Source: Clostridia bacterium (GTDB taxonomy: Bacteria > Bacillota_A > Clostridia > Oscillospirales > Acutalibacteraceae). Taken from it: a DNA stretch of 24,326 bases. Numbering within the stretch: the stretch's first letter is position 1; each line of letters begins with the position of its first letter. The stretch lies in contig JAILQN010000069.1 in the NCBI GenBank assembly GCA_024699005.1, positions 1-24,326 of the forward strand, written 5' to 3'. The notes beneath the pieces were generated by a model. The model did not search any database, was not told the origin of the DNA, and saw only the letters and a list, made by a program, of their open reading frames with translations. Below, one piece after another: positions 23,002 through 24,326 of the stretch. A program made the position numbers and the translations under genes.

Positions 23002-23012
23002 AAAAAAATAAA
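22984..23012 (-). promoter_or_regulatory. Candidate gltB promoter with a poor -35
   Basis: On the minus strand a perfect TATAAT (22984-22989) is preceded at 17 bases by TTTATT (23007-23012), which matches TTGACA at only three positions. A strong -10 with a weak -35 is typical of activator-dependent promoters. The predicted start is near 22977. It overlaps the LysR-gene promoter. Confidence 0.6.
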
Positions 23013-23023
23013 ATACATATAAT
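22995..23023 (+). promoter_or_regulatory. Consensus sigma-A promoter of the LysR gene
   Basis: TTGACA (22995-23000) and TATAAT (23018-23023) are exact consensus hexamers separated by 17 bases. The predicted start is near 23030, giving a leader of about 35 bases before the ATG. Confidence 0.85.
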
Positions 23024-23035
23024 ATAGGCATAATA

Positions 23036-23050
23036 ATACCGAAAAGGTAT
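23036..23050. promoter_or_regulatory. Candidate LysR-type binding site (T-N11-A dyad)
   Basis: ATACC-GAAAA-GGTAT is a perfect interrupted dyad containing T-N11-A, the core of LysR-family sites. Its centre is about 66 bases upstream of the predicted gltB start, the usual position of the LysR recognition site. It is also 6-20 bases inside the LysR-gene transcript, where binding would repress it. Confidence 0.6.
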
Positions 23051-23064
23051 GGAGGATTCATTAT

Positions 23065-23970
23065 ATGGATTTGCGTCAGATACAATACTTTCTGACAGTT
23101 GCCGAGGAGAGAAACATAACGAGAGCTTCCGAGAAACTCCACATATCGCAGCCGCCGCTGAGCCGCGCGATAATGGATCTGGAGGATGAACTCGACTGTT
23201 CACTTATGATTCGTGGCAAGCGTCACATTTCTCTGACTCAAGAGGGGCTGGCTCTTAAACGACGCGGCGAACAGCTTCTGACTCTTACCGATATGACAAA
23301 AAGTGAGATAGCGTCCATCAAAAAAGGCGTCAGCGGCACACTGTACCTCGGACATGTCGACGCCGGAGGTCCTAATCTTGCAGCAGAATGGCTTGAGTCA
23401 TTCAGTAAAAAGTACCCTGACGTTACTTATAATCTATGGAGCGGAACCGTCGACGATCTTAACGACCGTATGAGATCCGGACTCATAGATCTGGCTGTCA
23501 CAATGACCCCGGTAAGCAGCGATCTTGTGGAAAGTATTCCGATCTATTCCGAATATTGGGTTGCGATAATTCCCTCTGGTCACCCTCTTGCAAACGCAAA
23601 AAAACAGACCGTCACCATACCGGAACTGGCAGATGACGATCTGATCATTTCATCACGAAGATCCCGTGAAGAGGAAGTTCGCGGTTGGTTCAGGAACACG
23701 GACAAGGAACCGCATTTCGTTGTTAAAACAGCCCATTCTTCCAACGCCGCGAAACTTGTTGAACGGCGGATGGGAATAGCGCTTTTTCCGGCGTCTGTCG
23801 CAAAAAACATACCGGCCGGAACGGACGTCGTTATCAAAAAGATACTTCCGGAAATAAAAGTGGACTATCTTTTATCCTGGGATGCAAAAAAACCTCTCAG
23901 CGCGCTCGCAAATAAGTTTATAGATCACGTCAGGGATATGTCTTTAACTCAGAATAAAAATCCGTTCTGA
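23065..23970 (+). CDS. LysR-family transcriptional regulator, GltC-like by position
   Basis: The 301-residue protein has the N-terminal winged helix-turn-helix of the family (MDLRQIQYFLTVAEE, then NITRASEKLHISQPPLSRAI) in residues 1-60. It has a linker helix and a C-terminal effector-binding domain (from about residue 90, GTLYLGHVDAGG). The ATG at 23065 has GGAGG nine bases upstream. It is divergent from gltB with a 127-base shared control region, as gltC is from gltAB in Bacillus subtilis. The inferred role is activation of the glutamate/glutamine operon and autorepression. The divergent arrangement also fits other LysR regulators, so the name GltC is not assigned. Its last 22 bases overlap the end of the convergent oxidoreductase remnant. 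Confidence 0.92.
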   Translation: MDLRQIQYFLTVAEERNITRASEKLHISQPPLSRAIMDLEDELDCSLMIRGKRHISLTQEGLALKRRGEQLLTLTDMTKSEIASIKKGVSGTLYLGHVDAGGPNLAAEWLESFSKKYPDVTYNLWSGTVDDLNDRMRSGLIDLAVTMTPVSSDLVESIPIYSEYWVAIIPSGHPLANAKKQTVTIPELADDDLIISSRRSREEEVRGWFRNTDKEPHFVVKTAHSSNAAKLVERRMGIALFPASVAKNIPAGTDVVIKKILPEIKVDYLLSWDAKKPLSALANKFIDHVRDMSLTQNKNPF

Positions 23971-24326
23971 CGTCTGATCTCTTCCAATATCTCTGCTACA
24001 GACATGGAAAAATATTTTGTTTCGTTGAAAAATACAGCGTCCGGAGCTTGATAATACTGTTCGATCCTTTCGATTTCAGCCGCCATAGCATCATCGTCGG
24101 AATCAATCGGCAGAAGTTCTGTATTGCTTCCGTCGTTTTCATATCTTGTTATTCCGGTAGGTTTAGATATTGATTTTATCACGATAGCCCCGTCCGAACC
24201 CAAGATCCTGCTGCCGGTATGCCCGGCGGCAGCTTTTCAATACGTAATTGTAACGGTGAGTGCGGGATAAACAAAGATCATTGATCCTGCAATATCCGCA
24301 CCGGTACGGATAAAATCACAGTGGGA
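23949..24326 (-). pseudogene. Gfo/Idh/MocA-family oxidoreductase, C-terminal part with an in-frame stop
   Basis: The minus-strand frame is open from the window edge to a TGA at 24237-24239 and then continues in the same frame to a TGA at 23949-23951. Read through, it gives the C-terminal domain pattern of Gfo/Idh/MocA dehydrogenases: DIAGSMIFVYPALTVTITY, then KAAAGHTGSRILGSDGAIVI, and an ending with VAEILEEIRRQNG. Recalled relatives commonly have Ser between the Tyr and Lys that flank the stop, so TCA to TGA would explain it by one substitution. Downstream of the stop only an 84-codon frame from a TTG at 24203 remains, which would not make a working enzyme. A sequencing error is possible. The N-terminal NAD-binding half is outside the window. 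Confidence 0.7.

Noticed and set aside
22938..23018. 27-residue N-terminal extension of GltB containing a hydrophobic stretch that resembles a signal sequence
   Set aside because: It would be translated across the predicted gltB promoter and start site. The ATG at 22937 has a good GGAGG and gives the expected 21-residue propeptide before the catalytic Cys.
24210..24237. GCTGCCG/CGGCAGC stem followed by TTTT as a plus-strand terminator for the LysR gene
   Set aside because: It is about 240 bases after the LysR stop, has a 10-base loop and only four T residues, and lies within the coding sequence of the oxidoreductase.
24237..24239. TGA recoding as an amino acid across the genome
   Set aside because: TGA is the natural terminator of the hydrolase, FGGY kinase, gltB, LysR and other genes in this window, so it is not reassigned.

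Overview
The window looks like the chromosome of a Gram-positive anaerobe, most likely an uncultured member of Clostridia. The grounds are AGGAGG-type ribosome binding sites, consensus sigma-A promoters, an intrinsic terminator with a U-tract, a type III glutamine synthetase, an ammonium transporter fused to a PII domain, and a LysR gene divergent from gltBD as in Bacillus gltC. I see no tRNA, rRNA, CRISPR array, phage or insertion-sequence features. Genes are densely packed, and the longest gap without a gene is about 127 bp (22938-23064).

Layout. (1) 1-1756, plus strand: the tail of an unidentified gene, overlapped by four bases by a GPH-type sugar/cation symporter. (2) 1776-2288, minus: a small four-helix membrane protein. 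(3) 2311-8224, minus: enolase with its own promoter and a perfect 19-bp terminator hairpin, a sedoheptulokinase-like FGGY kinase, and a large GH106-like glycoside hydrolase. The hydrolase promoter is covered by a perfect 33-bp GntR/FadR-like operator. (4) 8249-22937, minus: seven tightly spaced genes, gltB-gltD-glnN-amt/PII-asnB-guaA-pyrG. (5) 23065-23970, plus: a LysR regulator divergent from gltB. (6) 23949-24326, minus: the C-terminal part of a Gfo/Idh/MocA oxidoreductase interrupted by an in-frame TGA.

How the genes fit together. Block 4 is a self-contained glutamine economy. Ammonium enters by the Amt channel with its tethered PII sensor. Type III GS makes glutamine and GltBD regenerates glutamate. 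AsnB, GuaA and PyrG then pass the glutamine amide to asparagine, GMP and CTP. The LysR protein is the obvious candidate regulator: a T-N11-A dyad lies about 66 bases upstream of the predicted gltB start site and just inside the LysR gene's own leader. Block 3 looks like a separately repressed carbohydrate-use unit followed by a housekeeping glycolytic gene.

No wholly new system such as a defence island is evident. The points most worth checking are the seven-gene glutamine operon, the PII fusion lacking the Tyr51 modification site, the operator over the hydrolase promoter, the divergent gltB/LysR control region, and the interrupted oxidoreductase. All functional assignments come from reading the sequence and motif recall; no database search was run.
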